A stretch of 64,000 bases of DNA from Conoideocrella luteorostrata (GCA_032433595.1 JASWJB010000133.1:1-64000); one strand, 5' to 3'; counted from the stretch's first letter, positions 1-13,500 are shown. Made by a program: numbers and translations. Notes: generated by a model not told the origin, from the letters alone.

Positions 1-543
1 CGGCGATACCGCGCCTTCCACTATGACTTCTTTTCTTCTTCTTAGATAACGAACCCGACTACTATTGAATATATTGCATTTGAAGCCGATGATCATGATC
101 ATTGCACAACCCTGTGCAACCCACAGTTAGTGAATGTCATCAACTATCTTATTCTGTATCGCAACGGTTACTCTGTGGACATTTAACTTATGTGATGGTG
201 TGTGCAGAAGGTCGAAACTCTAATTCCACAATGCAACATTTGCTGGAGATACGAAGAAATTTACTTGGCTTCCGCCAGTGACAATGCAACTAGAAGCTTA
301 GACTTGCTTCTTAGAATTCCGTCCTGTATTCACGAAGATACGGGAGCGGGGCATGTCTAGAACAAACCAATGCTGAAAATAGATGTATTTACCGATTTCT
401 CCATGCCTCATGTGTACAGATGTATAATTAGGTCGGCCATCCAACTCATATGCTGTGATAGACGCTACTAGTATTACATTGAAAATTGTTTTGGACCAAC
501 TCAGTTGCTGACATGTTTTCTCCTGCTGTATCTTTGCATACCC
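1..543. other. Left-edge spacer, possible 3' end of an upstream gene
   Basis: No gene of useful length is visible. From base 1 the + strand reads 14 sense codons and then TAG at 43-45 (ending ...FHYDFFSSS), which could be the C-terminus of a gene entering from the left. It is too short to identify. The rest is AT-rich and probably holds the 3' UTR and terminator of the Img2 gene, which is transcribed leftwards and stops at 544. Confidence 0.25.
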
Positions 544-1105
544 TTAAAATCCACGTTCTATTAGCCAAGACTTGGTCTCCTCGTAATAGTCACCCTAAAA
601 GAGATTGTTAAATTGAGATTCAGAGAAACAGTCAGAGTGAAGCATATGAACGAAGACATTCAAGGATGCTAAGATCACGTACCTTTAGTTCTACATGCTG
701 CGTCGTAGGATTGATTCTTATATTCTCCTTGCCTACCCCAAGGGACTCTGACATGTCCTCCAACAGTTTCCTCCGATCACCATCTACCTTCTTCACCAAC
801 ACAACCACGCGATTTCCTCCAGACATGAATCGCTTGTAGACTGGGAGCTGAATGGATGGCGTACGGCGAACAATGTAAGGACCGCTTGCGAGTTCCTCCG
901 CCGTCTTTGCCGGAGGAGGTGTAGGGGCTCGGCTTATTGGTGTGTAGCTGCGAGGAGTCTTGGCTGCGGAGGTGTTGAGGCAGCGTGATGGTTGTAACGG
1001 AAAGGAAATCCGGTAGGGAGGCAGCGCGTAGGTGGCTCGAAGGAGAGTAGGATTTAAAAGACATATTTGCCCTTTCGAGATGGTTCGGGAGATGTGCTGG
1101 CTCAT
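544..1105 (-). CDS. img2: Mitochondrial large-subunit ribosomal protein mL49 (Img2 family)
   Basis: This is a structural protein of the mitochondrial large ribosomal subunit. Two exons, 1105-683 and 594-544, are joined across an 88-nt intron (GTACGT donor, TTTTAG acceptor) and give 157 residues, usual for fungal Img2. Unspliced, the frame runs into the intron and loses the true C-terminus, which ends ETKSWLIERGF. The first 50 or so residues are basic and Ser-rich, as in a mitochondrial presequence. The conserved mL49 core follows: YIVRRTPSIQLPVYK, then the GGNRVVVLVKKVDGD strand and the NPTTQHVELKG segment. It shares a promoter of about 520 bp with eIF3e, so two translation genes, one mitochondrial and one cytosolic, diverge from one control region. 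Identity is confident; the exact N-terminus is less so. Confidence 0.88.
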
Positions 1106-1628
1106 TGTGACGGTAACACCAGCCTTTCAAACCTGTTAGGGTTAAAGACCGTCGCGGAAGGAGATGAACGTGGTTTTTGAAGAATCCCTCCAAAAAAATA
1201 GGGAAACTCGTGGATTCAATGCAATTGGTGGCAAAACTCGATATTAAAAAAGGGAAGAACACACTGATCAAATGTTAATCAGCTACAATGACAAATAATA
1301 TCGTTGTAATCACTTCATAGGTAATTATTGCATAGCTCCGTCAAGGGTCTAACGTACATCTTCTAGAATATTTAAAGATCACGTGATCTGCGGTAAATCT
1401 GCGGCGCGTCGACAATAGCCCCCCCACACCACTTTGTGCATTGGAGAAATTACCAAAAATCTGCCCCTCCATTCGCATTTGCGTGTCGGCGAGGTAATAC
1501 GAATTTGCAATTCTTTTCGCGGTCGAACGAGCTGATTTGCACCTCACCTCTCAACGGCTACCGAACCACCCGGACAAGCACGAACCACGGAAGTTAAGAA
1601 ACATCGCTTCACCCCCCTTCCCGGCATC
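1106..1628. promoter_or_regulatory. Divergent promoter between img2 and eIF3e
   Basis: This gene-free stretch lies between two divergent start codons, so it must hold both promoters. Its half nearer img2 is AT-rich. The one striking element is the palindrome at 1376-1389, listed separately. I saw no convincing TATA box. Confidence 0.6.
1376..1389. promoter_or_regulatory. Perfect 14-bp palindrome containing TCACGTGA (CACGTG bHLH site)
   Basis: AGATCACGTGATCT is its own reverse complement. Its core, TCACGTGA, is the classic target of Cbf1-type basic helix-loop-helix factors in fungi. It sits about 240 bp from the eIF3e start and 270 bp from the img2 start. Joint control of the pair through this site is inference. 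Confidence 0.55.
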
Positions 1629-3017
1629 ATGGAGGATATTCTTACTGCCGTCGCGGCCGACGGCAAATCGATTATGCCCCAGATGGCGCCCCATCTTAGC
1701 CGACACTTGCTGTTCCCGCTCATTCAGTTTGAAGGAGACCAGGCCGAAGATAAGGGCGATGACGAGATGGCCAAGAAGATTCTGTCCGGAAAGATCAAAT
1801 TGTTGGAGGAGACCAACATGACAGACTACGTTGCGACTCTGTATTGCGAGCTGCATGGTGTGGCTGACCCCCCCGCGGAGTATACCAAGAAGAGACAAGA
1901 GGTCTTGGCTCAACTGGAGAGCCATGAGCAGGCCACTGCTAAGATTTCCGATCTTTTGACACAAGATGAGGTTGTTAACGGTCTTCGAAGCGACAAGGTT
2001 GCCAACTTGGAGTTCTTGAAGAAGGAACACGGAGTAAGTGGGAGCAGAATTGTGCAGAGAAATAGAGATAAGGAGTGCTAATCGGTTTGCTGCTGTCGAT
2101 AGGTTACGATCGAAATGGTCAACGCTCTGTATGAACTTGGACAGTTTCAGTTCCGCTGCGGCCAGTACGGTCTCGCCGCTGATAAGCTTTACCAGTTCCG
2201 AGTCCTCTCCACCGACAACGACAAAGTGTCTGCTTCAACCTGGGGCAAGCTAGCATCCGAGATCCTCTCCGCAAACTGGGATTCGGCCGTGGACGAGCTC
2301 AAGAACGTCAAGGAGAACATTGACACCAAGCTGTTCAACAATCCCCGTGCTCAGCTTGACCACCGAACTATGTTGATACACTGGTCGCTCTTCCCCCTCT
2401 TCAACTCAGAGGCTGCTCGCGAGCCCATCTTGGAGACTTTCTTCTCCGCCGCCTACATCAACACCATCCAAACCTCTTGCCCCTGGACTTTACGATACCT
2501 CATTGCCGCTGTTATCACCGGCCGCACTCGCGCACGAAACAGCTCCACTCAGCAGAAGCAGCTCAAGGATATCGTTCGTTACGTCCGCCAGGAAGCTTAC
2601 GAGTATGCCGACCCCATCACCCAGTTCGTCAACGCTCTCTACATTGCCCACGACTTCAATGCCGCTCGCGAGGCGCTCCGCCAGGCCGAGGAAGTCTGCC
2701 GTAGCGATTTCTTCCTCGCCTCCTCTGCCGACGCTTTCGTCAACGCCGCTCGCCATCTCATCTGCGAGAGCTACTGTAAGATCTTTAGCCGCATGAACAT
2801 TCGCGACCTCAGCGCCAAGCTCGGCCTTAATCCCGACGAGGGTGAGAAGTGGATTGTGAATTTGATCCGCGAGACGAGACTGGATGCCAAGATTGACAGC
2901 CAAAACGGCACTGTTATTATGAACCATCCACCCAACAATGTCTACCAGCAAGTCATCGAGAAGACCAAGGGTGGTTTCTTCAGAACACAGGTTCTCAACG
3001 CTGCTGTTTCCAAGTAA
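1629..3017 (+). CDS. int6: Eukaryotic translation initiation factor 3 subunit E (eIF3e/Int6)
   Basis: eIF3e is a PCI-domain subunit of the eIF3 complex that brings mRNA and initiator ternary complex to the 40S ribosome in the cytoplasm. Two exons, 1629-2033 and 2103-3017, join in phase 0 over a 69-nt intron (GTAAGT donor) to give 439 residues, close to the human length of 445. The N-terminal eIF3e domain is recognisable ([16 protein letters not shown], then the [21 protein letters not shown] region). Helical repeats follow, and the C-terminal PCI/winged helix covers roughly residues 220-400 ([20 protein letters not shown], ending with [13 protein letters not shown]). The start is the first in-frame ATG. 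The second exon is GC-rich with a strong third-position C bias, as expected for an abundantly expressed gene. Confidence 0.96.
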
Positions 3018-3905
3018 ATCAGGGCAACCCAATCAATCAAAGGATGAAAATTAAAATGTTTCTTCAACTCTGCACTTGGATTTTGGCGTACATTTGCTAT
3101 TTCAAAAGCAAAGCAAGCTGCTGAGCATATCGCTGGGCCGTGTGTGTTTTATCACCTCAGGGTCACACCAATAAGTGGACGTTTGATGAGGTTTAAAGAA
3201 CGTTTCACCGCGGTTCAGATAGAAGAGGGAGGTTTTAGAAGTGATCAGATGCAAAATGACTCTGCTGTTCTGTTCAGAGATGGAAGGGACAAAGCCTAAA
3301 AGGCAATTGGAGAGGAAGACACGACACGGGCCCCTTTATATATATTATGCTAGTTCTTATCTCCCCCTGGTGATGCGGTTTGCATTGCATGGCGTTTGAT
3401 GTGTTTGGAATTTCGTGAGGACCGAGGTTGGAGGGCGGAGAAGGGGCCCCGGGGCTGTGGTGGAGAGGATTATGGAACAATCTACCTTGCTAGTTTGAGG
3501 TAGGCATATTTTAAAAGAGAAGAGGATGATGAGATGAATAAAAAAACATGATCTGTTAAGCATTGCTGCGTAATTAGAGATTATCAAGCTGTAAAAGGAT
3601 ACATATTTAAATCATGCTAGAGCGTTGCTATTAAAGGTATTGTAATATAGTTTTTGACATAATCGATATCACTCTACAGTAATTTGACCTTGACACATGC
3701 AGTTGTCGTTAATGGAATATCTGTACTTCATGACAGGCTACAGGTTTCCCCCCCCTTTTATTCTACACCTTCGTAAGTCATAATTTCATTCCATTTTTAC
3801 CCATCCTCTCATTTCACGCGCTATTTCACCCACTCTCCTGATAGCCAAGTACTGGTGTGGGATTTTAGGTGTAGTACCAGTCCGCTGAAACCCACGCTGG
3901 CAGTT
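3018..3905. other. Convergent spacer between eIF3e and APC1
   Basis: This stretch holds the 3' UTRs of two converging genes. It has AT-rich patches near 3540-3680 and no open frame with coding character. Nothing else is seen. Confidence 0.6.
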
Positions 3906-6900
3906 CTACTGCTCTGCTTCCCGCGCGGCCAGCCAGACTCTACCCTTGAGTGATTCGATAGTGCTATCTCTCATCCACCACACATTGTCGTCAGAGCCAT
4001 GTAGCACCACGTTCTCGCCTATCGTTTCATCGGCTCGCGAATCGGCTGCCTTTACGGTGGCTTGGCTGTCGTGAATGCTCGCAATGGCATGTTTGAGCAG
4101 TCTTTCCCGTGAAGTACCCCATTCGAAGAGAAGCTTTGCGCCCTCCAGACGTTCCCGATCGCCGCCCTCTGTGATTCCCTTTTCTATTTCCAGTCTTGCG
4201 TCTACGGCAGATTCAGCTTCCTGCTCTTTTGCATTGCTCTCCAATAGTGCCGCTTTTTCGGCGTAGCTGACGCCCCGAAGCTGGCCAAGTTGGAAGATCC
4301 ACTCCAGCGGATTGTCCTCCTTGGCATCATTGCCCAAGCTCCGTAATGTTGAAGTAAATGCTCCTTCGTGTGGCGGTCGCCTCTGTAGATATATGCTCTG
4401 TGTCTGGGCGAATGCTTTTCGCAGTTCTTTGTTCGCAAAGTCCAGTTCCACGTCCCAAAACTGCGGCCCGCATGAGGTTGATAAGCTTGATATCTGATCC
4501 AGAGGCGGCAGAAGACATGGAGTAGTACGATATAGAATGTGCTCCGATGAAGACTCCTGGTTCATCTTAATTTGTACGGAGACAGATACTGGCTGCCCAG
4601 TGAGGACATCCTTTGCCACTAAACAGCGCTGTTCTGTCGCCAAAACCCAAAAGTGTCTGAAGGCCTGCAGATGTGATCGATTGTCCATGACACTAGTTGG
4701 AAAAATTGGATAGAAAGCAACCAACAGGGCGCCAATTGCCATGTCGCTGGAACCAAAGGTTACAGTGCCGCAGCCTAGGAATAAAGAACCGATTGCCAAA
4801 TGAGCCGCAAGATGCGATCCATATGGAACATCCGGGTTGTCGCGGCCATGGAGGGAGCGTAAGCGCCTTAATACCGAGATGTCTCCGGTGCCAGCCATGA
4901 CAATTGAACAAGACAAGGCAATGATATCTTGACACATCCTAGCATTTGATCTGGCAAGTTCCTCATCATACGATGGCGCCGCGTCCGGTTGTTCCCGTGG
5001 TGTGGCTGCAATCCCGGAGATGCGCATGAATTGATCCAGGTAATGCAACAGTAGATCGCGGACTTTGATCGAAGCGCTTCCGGAGTATCGAAGAGCTATC
5101 GAGAAGCATATGCCCGCCAAAATGCTGAAAAATGGAAGGTCAGTCGAACGCAGCTTGGAAGTGCCTTGCAACTTGTGTCGACGGCGGTATGGGCTTGGTA
5201 GGCTGTCTCGGATCCAAGAGAACGTAGGTTCAATTTTGGACCAGAGAATAAGATTCTTAGTGACGGTACGAAGGAGTAGAATGTCTGGCCGTACGTAGTC
5301 AAATTGAAGAACCGAATCGGGCACATCGATTTTTCGGGCCACAGCTTGGTCTTCAGACTTCATGAATATAAGGGCAATAGCCATAACCGCACCAGCCGAA
5401 GCTCTGTCGAGAATGTGGACAATTTCAACGTTTTTAGTAGCTGTTGCATGAGCAATGAGTTTCTCAGTGAGTTTCATGTCATGTAGACCTTTCAAATCGC
5501 TTCCTTTCCCCAAATTTATGAACCCGAGAGCAAAGCCAGCAGCGAGACGATAACACTCGCTCCTGAGAGGCTCCTCCTCGTCTTCATCGTCAATATGCTC
5601 TATCTCAGACAGCATGATTTCGCTCATAAGTCTGTGCTGGCTATTGCAATATAGAAGGCCAATGCCCATGATACCAGATGTTTGTGTCAGCGGCGATAGA
5701 TTCAACTCGGCGGCGCCACGAGGAAGCATACGTGTAGCATGAACAGAAAGCAGTCGAGTGATTAGAGAATCCATAGTACCCATATAAGACGCCGCCAGGC
5801 CCAAAAGCAATCCAATCGATGTCATTGTGTGCTTGGGGGTTAGATACTTGAACGCAACCCATTTGGCCACGCCTTTGAGATGACCATTCAGCCCCAAAGC
5901 TAGTAAGAATCCAGCATGTCGGTTGCTTAGTTCTTGTGTTGGTTTGTTATATAGAATCCAGGATGTGTCGATTCCTTTGGCTTGTGGCGATATAGCCAAC
6001 CCTGCAGCAACACCTTGATGGAAGAACCCCCAACAAACCTTCTCTTCTGTGAACAAGGTTTTGTCGACACCGACTGTGACATTTGTCGGCTTAACTATGC
6101 AGTTCAGGTTGAATCCTCCAATATGGAACTTCTGGGTAATTAAGGGGAAGCGAAGGCTGTAGTACAGTAAGGCACGTCCAGCAGGGATTGCCAAGGTGCC
6201 CGTTGCAATTCTCGAAACAAGCTCTTTTTGTTTCTCCAAATACTCGCTCTCTGGCCAAGTTGGGTCGGGATGCAGGCGCACAGCTCTAGCCTTGTGGGTA
6301 GAGAGCAAGTCTTGAGCTTCATTTAAACGACGATCATCTTTGAAGAGGCTTCGTATCACAGCTTGACGCTCTGTGCCTTCGCCTTCGTCGTGCCCAGTGT
6401 TGTTAGCCTCCTCAACGCTCTGGCAAAGCAGCTTGAAGTCCCAAGCAGCCACGTGAGTGGGTGCCAGAATATTAGCTAACCCATGACGCGGTCGTCTGCC
6501 TGGTTCGACAATGAGGCTGATATCGGCTCGCTTCACTAGGTCTAGCAACTCATTGGACCATTGTGATGGTGGATGTGGCTGGCATAGCGAAATTGCGTCC
6601 TGAAGTGGCACTAATACTGCTTCTGGAAGAGTTTCGAGCACAAAGGTTGTGAAGCCGCAATCTCGCATTGCTTCCACCATCTCAACCGCCGTGGACTTTG
6701 GTTTGATTACCTTGAAAAACCGTTTGAACATGAGGGTGCGGGTAGTGATCTTGTCCCATCTCTTGTCTTGTAGTTTTTCAGCCTCGGACACACGAGAGCT
6801 CGCGTGGTAAATGTCAGCAGGCGTGAGGCAAGGCTTTCCGCGAATACCAGCAAGACGGCATTGAATCCACTCCAAAACATCTGGGCGACTTGGTGGTTGA

Positions 6901-9840
6901 GGAATTGTGGGTTTCAAGTTCAGTTCTGGTCGAGGAATTAGTTCTTTGCAACAGGCTTTCGAAAGGGTGTAATTAGTTACCTAGATCATGGCGCGCATCA
7001 ACATCCTCCTGAATGCCCAACTCATAAACAGATGAAAAATTGTGCCATTTCAGCCACCGCGCAATCTGACATAGTAAGACTCTCAAGTCAGTTCTGCCGG
7101 GGGACACATACTCGGGAGTAGTTATATCCAGTTTCTCTTCGTCCAAGAGGAGATGTAGTGCCATGAAAATATCAACAGCCACCTTGCGTCGTGTGTCAGA
7201 TGATCTGGCAAGGGACGTGGGCATGTATCCCTGCGAGCCCAATATCGCGTCTCCTGAGGGAGAACTGAGGTAATTTTTAGCCAGAATGATGTGGTGCGCG
7301 AGAAATTTATGACTAAGAAGCGTCTCGCTCTGGGAGGACGCGGCATCATCGACCTCTTCATCAAGCGCCCATTCCCATCCTTTATTCATCATCCAAGATG
7401 GACAGCCAAGAGAGTGTGCAGTCTCTCCTAATTCTAGCGCTTTCCAATCCTCCGACTCTCGAAAAGCACGGAACGATCCTGATGCGGGTCGTCTTTTGCG
7501 CACTGGCAATTGGGCAGGTTTGAAGGGAGCATTCTCTCCACGCCCAAGGTTTAGAAAAGAGGCAAAAAGCAAAACAGTCATGGCAGACCACTCGATATCA
7601 ACCAGGCCGTCATTATGACTCTGGAGCCACTGCATGACATGCAACCAACCAGCGTGAATTCGACAACCAAGAGCTTCCGGGAGCACACTCTTGCAAATGC
7701 CCAGGACTTTGCTGACCTGAGGTGACGTAGGCTGAAGTTGAATCTGCAATTTATGAAGCCGACCTTGCCCGTCGGCCACATCAATAACCCCACGCCCTCG
7801 AGGATGTCGTATGCCAACTATGCCGCCGTTGGTGAGGTTAATGACCTCTGATCTTCTTTGTTTTACGTCACGATCTGTGACTCTGCCACGGTACTGCATG
7901 CTTCTCGTATCTTCCACGAACAATAAAGAGAGCGATATCTTGGTGAGTTCAATCCACGGAGCTTGTGCGCTTAGTTCATGCTGTCCGTCTTTCGAGTCGG
8001 ATAGAACCAGAATGGCCGATAAATCTCCGTCAATAAGTTTTGAAGAATCCACGACGCTTTGAACCTTCCATTGTTGCCCAGATGAGACGGAGACAAACGA
8101 GTAGGCGGATTGTTGCTTTCCGGAAGCTGTCGCGACAAGATCTAGTTTCTCATGTGCTTTCACGAACAACGTAACCATCTGTAGCCGTTTTTCTAATGGC
8201 TCTTGTATTCCAATGAGCAGCTGCGTCCGTTGATGCTCATCTAAGGCAAATGATGGAGCTGTGAGAATGAAGACTTTGGTTTGGCATCGGGCAGGAAACG
8301 ACGACGTGGAATATCGAACGTTTGAGCTATCTAAAGCAATTGTTTGGATCCTTGTAAATCGGATTTCTTGTTGCAGGCCGTCAAAATCGTGATCATCAAG
8401 ACCCATGTTGTGCAATCCCTCGTCTAGTCCAACATCTATTGGGGCCTCAAGTAAGCTGCCCAGGCTCGGATGAATATGCTGATGAAAGCTAGAGCTAGAG
8501 CGGCCATGATAGTTGCCATGTGATTCGGCTCGTTTAGAAGTTCCGGCAGTGGCGACATGGGGCTGATCGGCAAAAACGTTTCTATCATGCGACGCGGACA
8601 GGTCTGAGCGAGCAAGCATGGAGCTAAGACGGCGAGAACTCCTTCGAGTAACACCGGTCCCCTCCTTGTCTTGCTGCTCTAGCGAAGATATCAAATCTAA
8701 TGGCTTCTCAATCTTCTCACTCTTGCGTTGCCGCTTGCCAGGTAGAGGAGCACCAAAGCTTTCCCGAAAATTTTGCTGTACAGGCGTGGAAGTTCCGCTT
8801 GTGAAGCTGGGAGGAGGCATGGAACTTCTGCGCCTATTTCCCTTGCTCTTGGACTTTTTTCGGTGGTCGACAAAAGGGTCTTCGTGTTTAAGATATTTCA
8901 AGCTCCAAACAGTGTAGGATCCATTTTCTCTATTTATGGTGATGCCTAATATCAAAGGATTGTCAAGAATCTCATTATCTGTCCCAGGTAGAGCGATCTG
9001 CTCTATATGAAGAATTTCCTCTGAGGGATTGAGAAACGACAGCTTGTTGGACTTGGTTTTGCGGACGGGTCGGCGACTGTCATGATCAGGCTCGCCAACG
9101 ATCAGGCCAATGTCTGACAACGGATCCGTCAAGGAAACAAGACGAGGCCAGTGCGACTGCTGCTGCTCCAATGGCGTGTCCCACATATTCTCCAAGGTTG
9201 AGCCAAGTCCAAAATGAAGCGGCTTTGGTTTCCCCAGTCCCTCTACGGAGAAGGCGGTTTGTTGCGAGCTGTTAAGCGCCGTGAGTTGTGACGAGACAAA
9301 TGAGTTGGGCGGAACTCGTGGGAACTTCAGGGATATTGGCGCCACGCTCTCGGCCTTTTGCTTCCTCTGAATGACAACTCCAACTGGCCCTGCGCAGGCA
9401 GATTCGACTTCAAATGGCATATGGACGACATGATTGGCGCCAGAGAGGAAGAAGATGTGTGCCTGTGTCTTGAGAAACACCACCAAAGCCTTCTCTAACT
9501 TTGGTTTAGTGTCGGCTGATTTCGAACCACGGCCGCTGGGGTCCGCATGATGAGGTTTCCCATCGTCTTGGGAAGTTGGAAAGTAGGCTAATAGAGCTTG
9601 GGTTACTGCCTCCTTCTCGGGCCCAAACTTGAATGCTTTTTGGAATATGGCTCCACGGCTCCATATGACACAATCTGGGGTGGTCAAAAGCTCGTCCTCT
9701 GCCACGCCCTCGTTTTTCTCATCTGCAGTGACATCCCAGGTGTACGAGGTTGATGATGGATTTGGAGGAAGAAGCTGCTCCTCGATGGCATGGCGCAGCC
9801 CTGACGGGTGATGCAGCCCGAGGGACCTTACCGAAGCCAT
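3906..9840 (-). CDS. apc1: Anaphase-promoting complex subunit 1 (APC1/BimE)
   Basis: APC1 is the largest scaffold subunit of the APC/C ubiquitin ligase, which triggers anaphase and mitotic exit in the nucleus. Two long exons, 9840-6981 and 6925-3906, are joined by a 55-nt intron (GTAACT donor, CTAAT branch 14 nt before CGACCAG). Splicing restores one frame of 1,959 residues, normal for fungal BimE proteins. The N-terminal half is a WD40-like region with a disordered Ser/Arg-rich insert at about 340-470 (RRRSSMPPPSF, STPVQQNF). The C-terminal half has proteasome/cyclosome (PC) repeats, visible as Gly/Ala-rich helices such as IGLLLGLAASYMGTMDS, GIMGIGLLYCNSQH and LAAHLAIGSLFLGCGT. The gene diverges from VPS41. 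No truncation was found, and the two frames are one gene, not two. Confidence 0.93.
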
Positions 9841-10549
9841 GTTGGTATTGATGGAGCTCCATAGGCAGTATCAAGATCGGTTGACAGCTCAGCCGCTGAA
9901 CTGCTTGCTCGTAGGGCAAGCAGAATTGCAAGGAACTGATCTCACTGTTGAATCAGCCAATCGCTTTACTTGTTGTCAATGACTGCATACACTGAGCATG
10001 CTAGCAGGCCTGCATGAAGCTTTTGGTCTACGAGGGCTGGAGATGGAATCGCGCGTGTGGACGCGTGAGAAACAATCGAATTGGTGCACAGCGCTTTCGG
10101 TGACCCAGTGGGGATCGAATACCCTATGACGGCCACTATAGAGGTCTTTATAGTGACTCGATGGCTGCAACATTGGCGTCCAAGACGCTGAAGCCGCAAT
10201 GATAGTGGGTCTGAAGCTCACTCTGGCATTAGCAGTAAAATCCGGGCGGCAGCTCGACAAAGAAGCTCAAGCCTAGCTTAAGTGGTACTTTACTAGATGC
10301 GGTAAGGGCATTGTCGAGCTCGTGACGTCGTTGCAGGGAACTACCGCCTGATTCCAGGTACCAGCCGATTGGCATCGTCGCAGACGCACTTTTGAAGCTC
10401 CTACCACTTCACTCCTGTCTCTCCGTCGAAATTTCAAAGCGCTTTGGAGCTGCGCCTCGTTTCCAGTAATCGCCCACGGCACTTGTCCGCTGTCTCGTGT
10501 TTCACACAAGCGAACCGACACACATGATGTCACCGAGGTTATCAGCACA
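9841..10549. promoter_or_regulatory. Divergent promoter between APC1 and VPS41
   Basis: This gene-free 709-bp spacer lies between two divergent start codons. It contains mixed-composition sequence and no repeat or clear binding site that I could identify. Confidence 0.5.
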
Positions 10550-13500
10550 ATGACAGATCAGTCCGACCGAGTTGCTGCTGATGAGAAGCCCCAATCTAAG
10601 CTTGAGGGTTCTACCGAACGCTCGCGGAATCCGACTGGGACAAAACTTAATGTTCAGAAGCCTGATAAAGTGACTGAAACTACTGAAATAGCGTCCCAGG
10701 CCGATGAGAATGTAGTTACGCAGAGGAAAGAGCAGAAAGGGTCACGGCGCAAAGACAATGTGGACGACAATGAAACCGAGGAGGACGAGGAAGGAGAAGA
10801 CGAAGACGGCGAGGGCGATGAGGATGATGAGGATGATGAGGACGTTGAGGGTGATGAGGACGATGAGGACGATGAGGACGACGAGGACGACGATGAGGAG
10901 CCACGTCTCAAATATGCACGCTTGACACAACACTTGACTGGACTGTATCGTAATGGCGATGCGACGAGTGTATTTATAGTTGGGGGGAATAAAATGGTTC
11001 GCAAATTCCTAAACCAACATTCTGATGCCTAATACGCCTATTCTGACTTTGCACAGATCATTGGGACTCATAACGGCAACATTGTACGTTCCGATCCGCA
11101 TGCGATGCGAATTACGACGCCCATTGCTAACTCTACTCCCAGCACGTCGTCCAGCTACCTACTTTGCTGCCACTCCGAGTCTATCATGCACACTCGGCAT
11201 CAGTCACTGGCATATCTCTATCACCATTTCCTCCTCCATTGTCCAACGAAAGGTTAGCACCCGTGCGACCTCAACATCCTCAGCCCCAGCACAGCTCGAG
11301 ACCAGATACGTCCCCTGCGGGAGCTTCCAGGCGACTCAAGGAATCCACGCAACTGCCTCGAACACCGTCTAATGATATATATATTGCCACCTCTTCTATG
11401 GATGGTAATGTTTGCGTCCAGTCACTTTTGGACGCCAAGGATGTCCATCTTCGAAACTTTGCCCGCCCAGTTCAAGCTGTAGCACTATCTCCGGAGTTCA
11501 AATCTGACCGCACCTATCTGTCGGGTGGCTTGGCCGGTCAACTCATCCTTACCGTAGGCGGTGGACAAGGAAGAAGCACCTCCACAACAACGGGTACTGC
11601 TGTCGCTGCTGCGTCTGGATGGCTGGGAAACATGGGTCTTGGAACAAGCAGCGGTAAAGATACTGTTCTTCACTCTGGCGAGGGTACCGTTAGTAGCATT
11701 AAGTGGTCTCTCTCTGGAAAGTACGTGGCGTGGTTGAACGAATATGGAGTCAAGTTTATGCGTTCTAAGCTTCACCTCGACAGTAATGACTCCGAAGGTG
11801 CATGGCAGCGAATAGGACACTATGATAGACCGCAAACAGAAGAATGGGAAACGATGGCCAGTGTCTGGAAAGGCCGCGTAGAATGGATTGATGAGAAAGC
11901 TATTGAGAATGATGAATCTCGATTGTCGGGGGACCGTGCTACTGCATCAAGTCATTCAATCACCAAGAGGGTAATGGAAAGAGTACTCGTTGGATGGGGC
12001 GGCACAATATGGATCATTCATATACACCACGGCGCTTCGAGCATCGGGAGGCACAGTCGTGAGAAACCATTCGGGCGAGCAGAAGTAGCTAAGATGTGAG
12101 TATTCCTATTCCCAAGGTACTGCCTCAATCATATACTGATCAGCCAACAGTCTACGGATGGACTGTATCATATCCGGCATCTCGCTGTACACCGAAAACA
12201 CTTTGCTTATCCTGGCATATAGCCCGACAGGCAGTGATGACAATGTAGAATCAGACCAGTCAGGGGTTCCAGGTCACAAGTCGAAGCTATCATCAGGATC
12301 TGCTGGCAGTGAGCCGTCAGGCGGAATACGTCGTCGCCAAAATAACCAACCTCCAGAGCTTAGGCTCATTGATCTTGATTCGGAAATGGAAGTCGACAAT
12401 TATCGCCTTGGAGTCAGCCGGTTTGAGCGCTTAGGTGCGGCAGACTATCACCTCAGCGTTCTTCCAGCGCATTCAGCGGCAACGGTAGTGGCTTCCAGAG
12501 GTGCATTGGAGACGCTCGCTGGGTTAGGCAACGACATGTGGAATGTTGCCGTAAACCCCAAGTCTCTTTTTAGTTCTGGCGCCAGCATAATGAGCAAAGA
12601 TAGCGGGGAAGATGCCGTCTCCTTATCACGGACTGCTAGCAACGCTGGAACAATACGACGAGGGCAGGAAAAGAACACGGGCTTGGTGACCATTCATCCC
12701 AGCATGACGAAGCCTGGCATTAAAATTTTCATACACAGCCCTTATGATTGCATCCTTGGCACCAAAAGAGATTTGGCAGACCATCTGCTATGGCTAGAAC
12801 AGCACGAACAATACCAGCGAGCATGGGAGCTGTTGGACGAAAATCCCGACATCATCGCAACTGCTCCTGAGAAAGACTTGGACGAGGTATCCTCAACGCC
12901 AGCCAAGCGACCCACTTTATCCGATGACTTCTTCGATGGCGAGTCTATCACTGAATCCAACCAGCAGAACGTGCACTCCTTTGCGGTTAGGGAGAAGAGG
13001 CGCATCGGGGAGCTATGGATTCAAAGGCTTATAGAAGATAATAATTGGCGATTTGCAGGGGAAGTGTGCGAGAAGGTGCTTGCTACCCCTGATCGATGGG
13101 AAAAGTGGGTGTGGACATTCGCAGGAGCCAACCACTTTGACGAGATCACCCCGTACATCCCATCGCAACCAATGCACCCACCTCTCCCAGTGACAATATA
13201 CGAGGTGGTTCTGGGACATTATATCCAAAATAATAAGCCTCGCTTTAGACAACTACTTGACAGATGGCCCACGGATTTATTTGACGTCAGCACCATCATA
13301 ACGGCTTTGGAGAATCAACTCAAGTATAGAGATGTTCAAGAGGATAGTGTCGAAGATGGCGAGAAAGGCAGAGACTGGTCTATTGTAATGGAAAGCCTAG
13401 CCCGACTATATGAAGCTGGCGGGCGGCATCGAGATGCTTTGAAGTCTTATATCAAGCTTCACGATGCCGATTCGGTCTTTCGGCTCATCCGGGATCGCCA

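Noticed and set aside
6926..6981. A shorter, 37-nt intron in APC1 using the CAAAG acceptor
   Set aside because: It keeps frame but is below the usual minimum size and has no branch site at a workable distance. The 55-nt version has a CTAAT branch 14 nt before the acceptor.
10654..11004. Antisense open frame rich in serine
   Set aside because: It is the complement of the acidic Glu/Asp codon run of VPS41 exon 1, a composition artefact.
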